Source of the DNA: Candidatus Parcubacteria bacterium | GTDB taxonomy: Bacteria > Patescibacteriota > Microgenomatia > UBA12405 | Direction of reading: 5' to 3' | Assembly: GCA_023443725.1 (NCBI GenBank) | Contig: JAEZTF010000006.1 | Span: 1 to 30,150 of the forward strand | DNA: 30,150 nucleotides | Shown: piece by piece, positions 21,489 through 29,057 of the stretch | How positions within the stretch are numbered: the stretch's first letter is position 1 | Layout: each line of letters opens with the position of its first letter | Program-made: the position numbers and the translations under genes | Notes under the pieces: generated by a model | Told to the model about the DNA's origin: nothing | The model's input: the letters and a program-made list of their open reading frames with translations, nothing else | Database searches by the model: none

Positions 21489-23720
21489 TTACACAATTCC
21501 ATTACCAAAAAGATCATCATAATCCATCTTTTTTTCTTCAGTTTTATTTTGGTTATTATCTGGTTTTGTCTCAAAAACTGGTTTAGGGTCCCTACTTAAT
21601 TGAGGTGGTTGAGGCACTTTAACTTCTTCATTCCTTACAAAAATTGGTTTTTTAACTTCAGTTAAAACCACTTCAGTTTTTGGTGGTTCAAATCGTGGAG
21701 TTTCCCTGTTTATCGGAATTTCTTGTTTGTTTTCAGTTACTATGTTTGGTTTGACGTCTCTAAAATTACTAACAGGGTTATTTTCTATTTTTGGAGGTAA
21801 CACCACCTCTTCTTTTTTGATTTCAATTGGTTTTTCTTCTTTTACCTCTATCACTGGAGGTGGAGTAATTTGTGTTGCTTTTATTTCTTCTTTTGCTTTT
21901 AATAAATCATTTTTCTTTTTCATCACTTCTTCTGGATTTGAAGTAATTAATTTATGTTCATCCTCAGAAGAAATTATTTGAATTGCTACATGGTTTTGAC
22001 CAGCAAAAAAGATTCCTTGACCTTTATCAGCCGACAACAATAGTTGTTTCTCTCCTTGAGATAAATAAAATACTTCACCAATCAAATCTATAGCCGCTGT
22101 ATGTTGTTTTAATAATATTTGGATAGCACTATTAGTCACAATTTCTTTACCATAAGGTGTTTGTAAAAAATCATCTACGTCCTGAGTGATGGTCGTTACT
22201 CCCAAATAATATTTTCTACCTCGTTTAACAATTCCTCTCAAAAATTGAGCTGAATCTTCATATTGCATCAAATACCAAGCCTCATCCACTACCAACAATC
22301 TCTTTTTTAAAGTCTTTTTTACTACCGTCCAGATGTAATCCAAAATAATATGCATGGCTACTGGTCTCAAACTTTCTTCAAGGTTTTTAATTCCAAATAC
22401 TACAAAAGAATTAGTTAAGTTAACAGTTGTTTTTTGATTAAAGATTCCCGCAAATGAACCTTTAATATATTTTTCCAATCTAGCCGCCAAACTTCTGGCT
22501 TTTTCATCTTCCATTCCAATTAAAGATTTATATAAATCTTCTACCAACGGAGCTTCTCTGTTTTGAGTAGTTGGATCTGGTGTTATTCCTTTCATTTTAT
22601 AAGCATCCATCAAGGCTCTATCCAAAATTGATTCTTCTATAGGATCCATGCTCCCTAGCATTACCTTAAGTAATTTATGTAGTGCTAAAACTTTACTGTT
22701 TAAAGCATTTTCTCCCTCTTCTTCCACTAAAGATAAATCAAATGGGTTTATTTTTGATGCTTCTCCATAACCAAAAGCAATATATTGCCCTCCAACTGCA
22801 TCAGCCAAATCTCGATATTCGTTTTCTGGATCAATAACAATTATCTCTGTTCCCAACATCAAAGATCTCAACACTTCCAGTTTGATCATATAAGATTTTC
22901 CTGCACCAGCCATAGCAAAAACTACTGAGTTGTAATTTGGCATTGAAAATCTATCAAAAATTACCAAAGAACCGTTATGAATATTTATTCCATACATTAT
23001 TCCCTTATCATCAGACAATTCTGAAGATACAAAAGGGAAAGTAGTTGCCAAGGAAGTCGTATCCATATTTCTAGTAATTTGCAATTTATCATTAGCAATC
23101 GGCAACCCAGTAATAAAACCATCTTCCATTTGTAAGGTTGCTCTTTTACTTATAATCAACAAAGATCCTAAAGCTGCTTCTAAATTTTTATTTATTCTAT
23201 CAACCTCACTTTCACTTTCAGCAAATATAGTAATATAAAGCCCAAATTGAAAAAATCTTTCTTCACCCTTAACCAAATCAGCTTGTAAATTCATTGCATC
23301 TTCAAGTTTTGCCTGAGTTGCTGGATTTACCAATCTTCCTCTTTGAATATCACTACTAATTTCTGCTTCCATTTCAGTTATTTTCCTTCTCAAATCATCC
23401 AAAATTTCTTTTCCATCAGTTGGGTAAACATACATCGAAATACTCAAAGCTGCATCAAAATTTATTAAAGAAGACAACCAATTTACACCTACAAACCTTG
23501 GATAGCCAACTACAAATAAAGTTCGATAATATTTATTGTCAATTCTTAAACTATTGAAATCTACTTCTAAAGAAGCTGGAGCAATAATGTCTTTAGTCGT
23601 CACTAAACCTTGTTCAAATGGTTTTTTGTTTTCATTATCAGTAGTAGTTGCCGCTGGTTGGGCAGCAACCGGTGTTTTTTCAGCAGCAGGTTTTTTGGTT
23701 AATTTATCTAATATGCTCAT
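21489..23720 (-). CDS. VirB4/TraC-type conjugation ATPase
   Basis: This 743-residue protein matches VirB4, the ATPase that powers type IV secretion and conjugation. Residues 40-230 match the VirB4 N-terminal region. The ATPase core has Walker A MAGAGKSYM (270-278), Walker B LLVVDEAWYL (475-484) and the following Q-containing motif TTITQDVDDFL (509-519). After about residue 600 there is a roughly 140-residue Pro/Lys/Glu-rich tail, probably disordered, that ordinary VirB4 lacks. It overlaps the upstream TraC-like gene by 4 bp (ATGA), which implies coupled translation. Its neighbours are VirB3-like and hydrolase genes. No relaxase or VirD4 coupling protein is visible here. Confidence 0.9.
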   Translation of the reverse strand: MSILDKLTKKPAAEKTPVAAQPAATTTDNENKKPFEQGLVTTKDIIAPASLEVDFNSLRIDNKYYRTLFVVGYPRFVGVNWLSSLINFDAALSISMYVYPTDGKEILDDLRRKITEMEAEISSDIQRGRLVNPATQAKLEDAMNLQADLVKGEERFFQFGLYITIFAESESEVDRINKNLEAALGSLLIISKRATLQMEDGFITGLPIANDKLQITRNMDTTSLATTFPFVSSELSDDKGIMYGINIHNGSLVIFDRFSMPNYNSVVFAMAGAGKSYMIKLEVLRSLMLGTEIIVIDPENEYRDLADAVGGQYIAFGYGEASKINPFDLSLVEEEGENALNSKVLALHKLLKVMLGSMDPIEESILDRALMDAYKMKGITPDPTTQNREAPLVEDLYKSLIGMEDEKARSLAARLEKYIKGSFAGIFNQKTTVNLTNSFVVFGIKNLEESLRPVAMHIILDYIWTVVKKTLKKRLLVVDEAWYLMQYEDSAQFLRGIVKRGRKYYLGVTTITQDVDDFLQTPYGKEIVTNSAIQILLKQHTAAIDLIGEVFYLSQGEKQLLLSADKGQGIFFAGQNHVAIQIISSEDEHKLITSNPEEVMKKKNDLLKAKEEIKATQITPPPVIEVKEEKPIEIKKEEVVLPPKIENNPVSNFRDVKPNIVTENKQEIPINRETPRFEPPKTEVVLTEVKKPIFVRNEEVKVPQPPQLSRDPKPVFETKPDNNQNKTEEKKMDYDDLFGNGIV

Positions 23721-24424
23721 TTTATTTTAGTATTAACAATTGGTGTACTGTAGTCAAAATTATCTAATTTTTGGTTAGCTTCGACTTCTTCATTATATAT
23801 TCTATAGAAAAGTTCTATTAACTTAGTATTATCCAAAGGTTTTATATCCAAACCCAATCTAGAAAATAATCTAATCAAATGATCTATTTTTGGTTCTAAA
23901 CTAGCTTTAGCTTTTTCCAAAATATATTCCTTTGGAAAAGGTAAACCAGTTTTACTTTTTCCAGGGTTAACTATTGATTTATAATCAACTTTCATCGCGT
24001 TTTTTATACCCAATTCCACTGTTGAAAATCGAACTATAACATAAAAGGTTTTTGACAAAACATCATTTCTTTTTACGGTATCTTCCACAAACTTTCTGTA
24101 AAACTTTATTCTTTCTTTTAATTGTGAATTATTTTGTTTTTCTTCTGCTTCAATCAATCTTTTTAAATATACACTAACATCTTTTACACTTGATCTAATT
24201 ACTATTTGAATTGGAAAATTCAATGAATTAAGTATCCCTCCGTAAGCAGCTACTAAAGCTGACTGTTCTGGTTCCGATAAAAGATCAAAATTTACAGATG
24301 ACACTTGTAACACTGATGCACATGAACCATCCTTCAAGATAACCACTCCATCAATAATATCCTCGATAGGTAAGTGGTCTTGAGTACTTCCTTTAATCGC
24401 AATTTTAAGTGGGTCAGTTGGCAT
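23717..24424 (-). CDS. TraC-like / VirB4 N-terminal-domain-like protein
   Basis: This 235-residue protein has no ATPase motifs. Its pattern (IEDIIDGVVILKDGSCASVL, then a helical FDLLSEPEQ segment) resembles the N-terminal domain of TraC/VirB4. The downstream VirB4 has its own N-terminal domain, so this is an extra stand-alone copy and not half of a broken gene. It probably docks with PrgI/VirB3 and VirB4 at the membrane. It ends in an ATGA overlap with virB4 and starts 14 bp after the PrgI-like gene. TATTAT lies 6 bp upstream of its ATG. Confidence 0.75.
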   Translation of the reverse strand: MPTDPLKIAIKGSTQDHLPIEDIIDGVVILKDGSCASVLQVSSVNFDLLSEPEQSALVAAYGGILNSLNFPIQIVIRSSVKDVSVYLKRLIEAEEKQNNSQLKERIKFYRKFVEDTVKRNDVLSKTFYVIVRFSTVELGIKNAMKVDYKSIVNPGKSKTGLPFPKEYILEKAKASLEPKIDHLIRLFSRLGLDIKPLDNTKLIELFYRIYNEEVEANQKLDNFDYSTPIVNTKIK

Positions 24425-24430
24425 ATATTA

Positions 24431-24436
24431 ATAATA
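24431..24436 (-). promoter_or_regulatory. -10 hexamer of the TraC-like gene
   Basis: TATTAT on the minus strand, 6 bp before the ATG at 24424, within the short gap after the PrgI-like gene. Confidence 0.4.
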
Positions 24437-24438
24437 TC

Positions 24439-25374
24439 TTAATTGTGAGCAATTATCTTAATTGGTTGAATAATTTGGTTGCTTAATTCCAAATTAACTC
24501 TATCAAAAATATAACCATCTTTTTCAGCGATTAATAAATATTTTCCATCTATCAACGGTGTCGAAGTTTTAAATTGTCCCAGAGAATTAGTTTTTAAAAC
24601 CCTAGATGGGTTTCCATGTTCATCTTGAATTTCTACAATCACTCCATCAATAATTTTACCTTCATTGCTAGTCGCCATTCCTACTATTACATTTGGTATT
24701 TCTGGAATATCTGGCATTGGTATTGATCCAAAAACAGCTTCACCAGTAGCTTTAAGCTTTTCTGACTTTAAATCTAAATTTGCATTATTATCTCTCCAAT
24801 TGTCTGTTTTTGGTTCTGTAATCACAGTTTCTTTCTTATCTGTTTCAATTTTAGCTTCTATTTTAGGTTCTATCTTCATTTCCACAACTTGAGAATTGTC
24901 AATATTTTTATCAGCCAATTGATCAGTTTCATTTTTATTTGTTAAAGAATTCATCTGCAAATAATCTTGAAGTTTCATCCCTGGTTTTTTAAAACTATTT
25001 TCCAACTCATTTCCACTAGGAACTTTAGCTGTTGCTGTTGCGGTACTAATATTTTTTGACAAATCTAAATCCAACCAATTATCAACAGAGTTTTTTTTGT
25101 AGGTATAAATAGTTGGGGAATAAATCGATTTTATGAATGCTTTTATCCATACTTCCAACGGTCTATCTTCAAAAGGTACAAAAGCCAACAATATTCCAGC
25201 CGCTCCAAAAATTAACATCAATGGCCATTTAACTAATATAATTAATTTTGTTGAATTAATTAATAATGCTATTACAATACCTGCAGCTGCTTTTAAAAAC
25301 TGCTTCAATGTCATCTCTCCCACTAATTTAAATTCGTAGGATGATATCTGTTGTGGAATTGCGTGCTGTTCCAT
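24439..25374 (-). CDS. PrgI/VirB3-like membrane protein with C-terminal carboxypeptidase-regulatory-like domain
   Basis: Residues 1-105 match the PrgI family, the VirB3-like component of Gram-positive conjugation systems: a polar start (MEQHAIPQQISSYEFKLVGE), two membrane helices (about 28-45 and 49-66) and the motif FEDRPLEVWI (68-77). A charged linker (110-220) leads to a beta-sandwich-like repeat (about 230-300) of the carboxypeptidase-regulatory type, shown by GVIVEIQDEHGNPSRVL, SLGQFKTSTPL and DGKYLLIAEKDGY. Such domains are usually extracellular, so this fusion may expose a domain for surface contact; which side it faces is inferred. It is the first gene of the operon. An extended -10 (TGG-TAGAAT) stands 6 bp before the ATG. 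Confidence 0.82.
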   Translation of the reverse strand: MEQHAIPQQISSYEFKLVGEMTLKQFLKAAAGIVIALLINSTKLIILVKWPLMLIFGAAGILLAFVPFEDRPLEVWIKAFIKSIYSPTIYTYKKNSVDNWLDLDLSKNISTATATAKVPSGNELENSFKKPGMKLQDYLQMNSLTNKNETDQLADKNIDNSQVVEMKIEPKIEAKIETDKKETVITEPKTDNWRDNNANLDLKSEKLKATGEAVFGSIPMPDIPEIPNVIVGMATSNEGKIIDGVIVEIQDEHGNPSRVLKTNSLGQFKTSTPLIDGKYLLIAEKDGYIFDRVNLELSNQIIQPIKIIAHN

Positions 25375-25380
25375 TACTAA

Positions 25381-25389
25381 ATTCTACCA
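25381..25389 (-). promoter_or_regulatory. extended -10 promoter of the secretion-like operon
   Basis: TGG-TAGAAT on the minus strand, 6 bp before the PrgI-like ATG. It is the main candidate promoter for 18839-25374. Confidence 0.6.
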
Positions 25390-25402
25390 GCAAATTTAAA
25401 CT

Positions 25403-25411
25403 TGATAAACT
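25403..25411 (+). promoter_or_regulatory. candidate extended -10 of the exonuclease operon
   Basis: TGA-TAAACT, 5 bp before the ATG at 25417. It is a weaker hexamer than most and lies back to back with the secretion-operon promoter. Confidence 0.35.
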
Positions 25412-25416
25412 ATCTT

Positions 25417-26316
25417 ATGTCTAAGCTTTTAATTGTCGATGGTCATGCCGTCATTCATCGTGCCTATCACTCCATTCCCGAACTTACAGTCAATGGTCAA
25501 TCAGTCAATGCTATTTATGGTTTTTATTCCATGCTTTTATCAGCTATTTCTCAAATCGATCCAAAATATTTGATTGTTTGTCTAGATTCTCCTGGCCCCA
25601 CTTTTCGTCAATCAGAATTTGTTGGTTATCGTGCCAAAAGAAAAGTTCCCGATAAAAGTTTAATTTCTCAACTTCCTTTGCTTCAAGAAACCCTCAATCA
25701 AGCCAATATTAAAAACTTTGCTATGGGTGGTTACGAAGCCGACGATCTTATTGCCACAGTTTCTCGTGCAACTGCCAAAAAGAAATTCATTGACGAAATT
25801 ATCATTATTACCGGCGACAAAGATCTCATGCAGTTAGTCAACAAAAAAATTCATTTACTTATGCCTCTTCGAGGTCTTTCCGAAACCAAAACTTTTAAAC
25901 CATCAGATGTTTTTGAAAAACTTGGTGTCAACCCAAATCAAGTCGTCGACCTTAAAGCTTTAATGGGGGACATGTCGGACAATTACCCAGGAGTTGCTGG
26001 TGTTGGTCCAAAAGCTGCCACCGATCTTTTATCTCAATATCAAAACTTAGATAATATTTATTCTCATATCGATGAAATCAAACCAAGTGTCAAAGAAAAA
26101 TTAGTCAAAGAAAAAGATAATGCTTATCTTTCTCAAAAATTAGCCGATCTTATCGACAATATTCCTCTTGATTTAAAACTTACTGATAGTAAAATAGGGT
26201 CAAGTGTTATTTCTGGTCTAAATTCTGTTTTTAAAGATTATCATTTTAAATCTCTAATTAATCGTCTTTCTTCGCTTAATCAAAAAGTCCAACCTCAACA
26301 AAATAGTTTATTTTAA
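25417..26316 (+). CDS. 5'-3' exonuclease (PolA N-terminal-domain type)
   Basis: This 299-residue protein matches the 5' nuclease domain of DNA polymerase I, which removes RNA primers and flaps, but carries no polymerase domain. Metal-binding acidic residues are present: LLIVDGH (residues 4-10), YEADD (106-110), TGDKDL (132-137) and GDMSDNYPGV (184-193). The last leads into the helix-3-turn-helix GVGPKAATDLL. The ATG at 25417 is preferred to an in-frame TTG 15 bp upstream because it matches the family start. It could act with a separate PolA, or be the ExoIX-like stand-alone enzyme. The glycosyltransferase follows after 2 bp. Confidence 0.92.
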   Translation: MSKLLIVDGHAVIHRAYHSIPELTVNGQSVNAIYGFYSMLLSAISQIDPKYLIVCLDSPGPTFRQSEFVGYRAKRKVPDKSLISQLPLLQETLNQANIKNFAMGGYEADDLIATVSRATAKKKFIDEIIIITGDKDLMQLVNKKIHLLMPLRGLSETKTFKPSDVFEKLGVNPNQVVDLKALMGDMSDNYPGVAGVGPKAATDLLSQYQNLDNIYSHIDEIKPSVKEKLVKEKDNAYLSQKLADLIDNIPLDLKLTDSKIGSSVISGLNSVFKDYHFKSLINRLSSLNQKVQPQQNSLF

Positions 26317-26318
26317 AT

Positions 26319-27470
26319 ATGAAACAACCAAAAATCGCTTTAGTTCAAGATTACATCAAGGAATTTGGTGGTGCCGAAAGTGTTCTCGAAACTCTTTCTG
26401 ATATTTTTCCCAAAGCCCAAATTTATACTTCTATCTATCGACCTCAATTCTTAGGTCCACATCGAGAGCGTCTTGAAAAAAAATGGAGCCATCGGGTTCA
26501 TCAAAGTTTTTTTCAATATATTCCTTTTGCTCAAAAAATTATTTCACCACTTCGACTTCTTTCTCCATTAGCTTTCCGCTCTTTTGATTTTTCCAAATTC
26601 GACATTATTATTACTTCAGCTACCGGTGCTTATTTCCCCAATTCTTTAAACAAAAAATCAGCCAAACTTATTTGCTATTGCCATACTCCACCACGTTATC
26701 TTTATGGTCTTCCCACTGCTAGAAAATTTACCAAAAATAAAATTATCAGATTTGTTGTTGCTATTCTCAATCATTTTCTTCGTCTAAAAGATTTCAAATT
26801 TTCTCAAAATGTCGATCAATATCTTGCCAATTCTCGTACCACTGCTGCTCGGGTTAAAAAATATTATCGTCGCGACGCTCTCGTTATTAATCCACCAATT
26901 GACCTACCTAAAAATAATCTACGATCTAACACCTACGATCTAAAAGACTATTTTCTAACTGGTGGCCGTCTGGCTCGTGCCAAACGTTTTGATGTCGCTA
27001 TTGAAGCTTGCAATCAACTTAAAATAAAGTTAAAAATTTTTGGTCGTGATTTTGCTGGTGTTTCAGATGAACTAAAACAAATTGCCGCCTCGTCCGCCAA
27101 AGCTTTTGCGGCGGCGGAGTCCAATATCGAATTTTTAGGTGAAGTCGATAATGAAACTCGATCTAATCTTTATCAAAATGCTAAAGCTTTTATTTTTTCT
27201 GCCGATCAAGAAGATTTTGGCATGGTTCCAGTTGAATCTATGGCTCTTGGTTGTCCAGTCATTGCTTATCGAAGCGGGGGAGTTACTGAAACTGTCGTCG
27301 AAAATAAAACCGGTGTCTTTTTTGATGAATTGACCGCCGATTCCTGTGCCGAGGCTGTTAAAAAATTCCAAAAATTAAAAATAAAATCTTCCAACTGTAT
27401 TTCCCGTGCCTCGGAATTTTCTACTGCCGTCTTCATCTCTAAAATCAAAAAATTAGTTTCCAATACATGA
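26319..27470 (+). CDS. GT4-family glycosyltransferase
   Basis: This 383-residue GT-B glycosyltransferase is of the RfaB/GT4 type. The N-terminal half has the acceptor-site glycine motif EFGGAES (residues 15-21). The C-terminal half has GGRLARAKRFD (215-225) and the donor-binding EDFGMVPVE motif (298-306), with E-x7-E spacing, followed by GGVTETV. It probably transfers a sugar from a nucleotide donor to an envelope glycan or lipid. Residues about 256-268 are Ala/Ser-rich and are encoded by a GC-rich palindrome not expected in the family. It starts 2 bp after the exonuclease and its stop codon overlaps the peptidase start (ATGA). Confidence 0.92.
   Translation: MKQPKIALVQDYIKEFGGAESVLETLSDIFPKAQIYTSIYRPQFLGPHRERLEKKWSHRVHQSFFQYIPFAQKIISPLRLLSPLAFRSFDFSKFDIIITSATGAYFPNSLNKKSAKLICYCHTPPRYLYGLPTARKFTKNKIIRFVVAILNHFLRLKDFKFSQNVDQYLANSRTTAARVKKYYRRDALVINPPIDLPKNNLRSNTYDLKDYFLTGGRLARAKRFDVAIEACNQLKIKLKIFGRDFAGVSDELKQIAASSAKAFAAAESNIEFLGEVDNETRSNLYQNAKAFIFSADQEDFGMVPVESMALGCPVIAYRSGGVTETVVENKTGVFFDELTADSCAEAVKKFQKLKIKSSNCISRASEFSTAVFISKIKKLVSNT
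27084..27122. repeat. GC-rich imperfect palindrome inside the glycosyltransferase gene
   Basis: TCCGCC (27093-27098), a central AAAGCTTT (27099-27106) and GCGGCGGCGGAG (27108-27119) form an imperfect inverted repeat that is far richer in G+C than its surroundings. It is read in frame as an Ala/Ser-rich stretch. Confidence 0.7.
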
Positions 27471-28087
27471 AAAAAATATTTTTAACTTCGATCGCTGGTG
27501 ATGTTATGAACGATATTGTTAAATATCTACCTAAAGATCCAAAAGAAACAAAACTTGCTTTTATAATTACTGCTTCAGAAGTTTATACTGGTGATCTTTG
27601 GTGGTTAAAAAAAGACAAAGATAAACTAATTGAGCTTGGTTTTAATATTACCGAATTTACAATTACTGGTTTAACAAAATCCAAAATAGAAGAAAAACTA
27701 AATAATATTGATATTATTTTTGTGGTCGGTGGTAATCAACTTTATCTTTTAGATCAGGCTATCAAAACTGGTTTTGATCAAATTATCTTAGAAAAATCCA
27801 AACAAAACTTAATCTATATTGGTTCCAGTGCTGGGTCAATGATTCTAGGTAAAAATATTGATATTAGTTGTACAAAAGAAGAGATATCTTCCGTTCCAGA
27901 TTTAAAATCTAATGGTATTGGTCTTGTTGATCTCACTATAGTTCCTCATTTTGGCAATCCAAAATACAAACAGTTTTATTCTCAATTTTTTGAAAAATTT
28001 TACGATACCGACACTAAACTAACTCTTCTAAGAGACAATCAATATCTTTTTATTCAAGACGAAGATTGCAAGCTTATTCAAGTTTAA
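27467..28087 (+). CDS. peptidase S51 family protein (dipeptidase E/cyanophycinase-like)
   Basis: This 206-residue protein shows the S51 pattern: VVGGNQLYLL (residues 86-95), the nucleophile elbow GSSAGS (119-124, with Ser121 the likely nucleophile) and a conserved VPHF (159-162, His161). PepE-type members cleave Asp-X dipeptides; the substrate here is unknown. The length is close to PepE. Its ATG overlaps the glycosyltransferase stop codon by 4 bp, so it is translationally coupled as the last gene of the operon. It converges with trxB, with 1 bp between stop codons. Confidence 0.88.
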   Translation: MKKIFLTSIAGDVMNDIVKYLPKDPKETKLAFIITASEVYTGDLWWLKKDKDKLIELGFNITEFTITGLTKSKIEEKLNNIDIIFVVGGNQLYLLDQAIKTGFDQIILEKSKQNLIYIGSSAGSMILGKNIDISCTKEEISSVPDLKSNGIGLVDLTIVPHFGNPKYKQFYSQFFEKFYDTDTKLTLLRDNQYLFIQDEDCKLIQV

Positions 28088-28088
28088 T

Positions 28089-29027
28089 CTATTCTTCTAG
28101 CCATTTTTCAGCATCCAAAGCGGCTCGACAACCTTCACCTGCGGCTACAATTGCTTGCTTGTGTTTAATATTGACGCAGTCTCCAGCGGCAAAAATTCCC
28201 TCCACACTTGTCATTGTCACATGTTCTTTGTTTTGTCCCACCAACACTTGTCCAGTTTCACTTAAATCAACTAAACCTTTCAAAAATTCTGTTGCTGGTT
28301 GACTTCCAATAGCCACGAACAATCCATCTAGTGGCAATATTTTTTCTTCTCCAGTTTTGTTATTAATTACTTTTATTGATTCCAATTTTTCCGTACCCAC
28401 CACTTCTTTAACTTCGCTATTCCACCAAATTTCTACTTTTGGATTATTCAAAACTTTCTTTTGTTCGGCAACTGATGCTCTAAATTCTTCTCTTCGGTGA
28501 ATTAAATATACTTTTTCGCAAATTTTCCCCAAAAAATTAGCTTCTTCACAAGCCGTATCTCCACCACCAATCACTGCTACCGTTTTTCCTCTAAAAAACA
28601 TTCCATCACAAGTAGCACAACCACTAATACCATGACCAATCAATTCTTTTTCACCTGGTAATCCTAGCCATTTTGTTGCCGCCCCAGTAGCTACAATTAC
28701 TGCCTTACTTTCCAACATTTCTCCACTATCTAATTCAAGTTTAAAAGTGTTTTCTTTACTAATTTTTTTAACCAATCCATTTTTAATTTCCACTCCCAAA
28801 TTTTTCACTTGTTGTTGCATATCCATCATCAATTTCACTCCACCAGTTCCAGTCGGAAATCCTGGCCAATTATCCACTGTAGTTGTAATTGTTAATTGTC
28901 CACCAGGTTGATTACCCGCTATTACCACAGTTTTAAGATCAGCTCGTGAATTATAAATTGCCGCCGTCAAACCAGCTGGTCCTGAACCAATTACTATCGT
29001 GTCAAAAATTTGGCTTTTTTCATTCAT
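28089..29027 (-). CDS. trxB: thioredoxin reductase
   Basis: This 312-residue flavoprotein reduces thioredoxin with NADPH. It has the FAD-binding GSGPAG (14-19), the redox-active CATC (137-140), the NADPH-binding GGGDTA (154-159) with HRR (177-179) matching 2'-phosphate recognition, and a C-terminal FAD motif AAGDC (290-294). All catalytic features are present and the length is standard. No thioredoxin gene lies nearby. A TACAAT hexamer with TG extension ends 6 bp before the ATG. Confidence 0.96.
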   Translation of the reverse strand: MNEKSQIFDTIVIGSGPAGLTAAIYNSRADLKTVVIAGNQPGGQLTITTTVDNWPGFPTGTGGVKLMMDMQQQVKNLGVEIKNGLVKKISKENTFKLELDSGEMLESKAVIVATGAATKWLGLPGEKELIGHGISGCATCDGMFFRGKTVAVIGGGDTACEEANFLGKICEKVYLIHRREEFRASVAEQKKVLNNPKVEIWWNSEVKEVVGTEKLESIKVINNKTGEEKILPLDGLFVAIGSQPATEFLKGLVDLSETGQVLVGQNKEHVTMTSVEGIFAAGDCVNIKHKQAIVAAGEGCRAALDAEKWLEE

Positions 29028-29033
29028 GAAATT

Positions 29034-29042
29034 ATTGTAACA
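29034..29042 (-). promoter_or_regulatory. extended -10 promoter of trxB
   Basis: TGT-TACAAT on the minus strand, 6 bp before the trxB ATG, in the 30-bp gap after the dockerin-esterase gene. Confidence 0.6.
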
Positions 29043-29057
29043 TCCAATTTTTTAAAA

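Noticed and set aside
18839..25374. Integrated conjugative element
   Set aside because: No integrase, relaxase, coupling protein or attachment-site repeats were seen, and the operon lies in what appears to be a stable origin neighbourhood.
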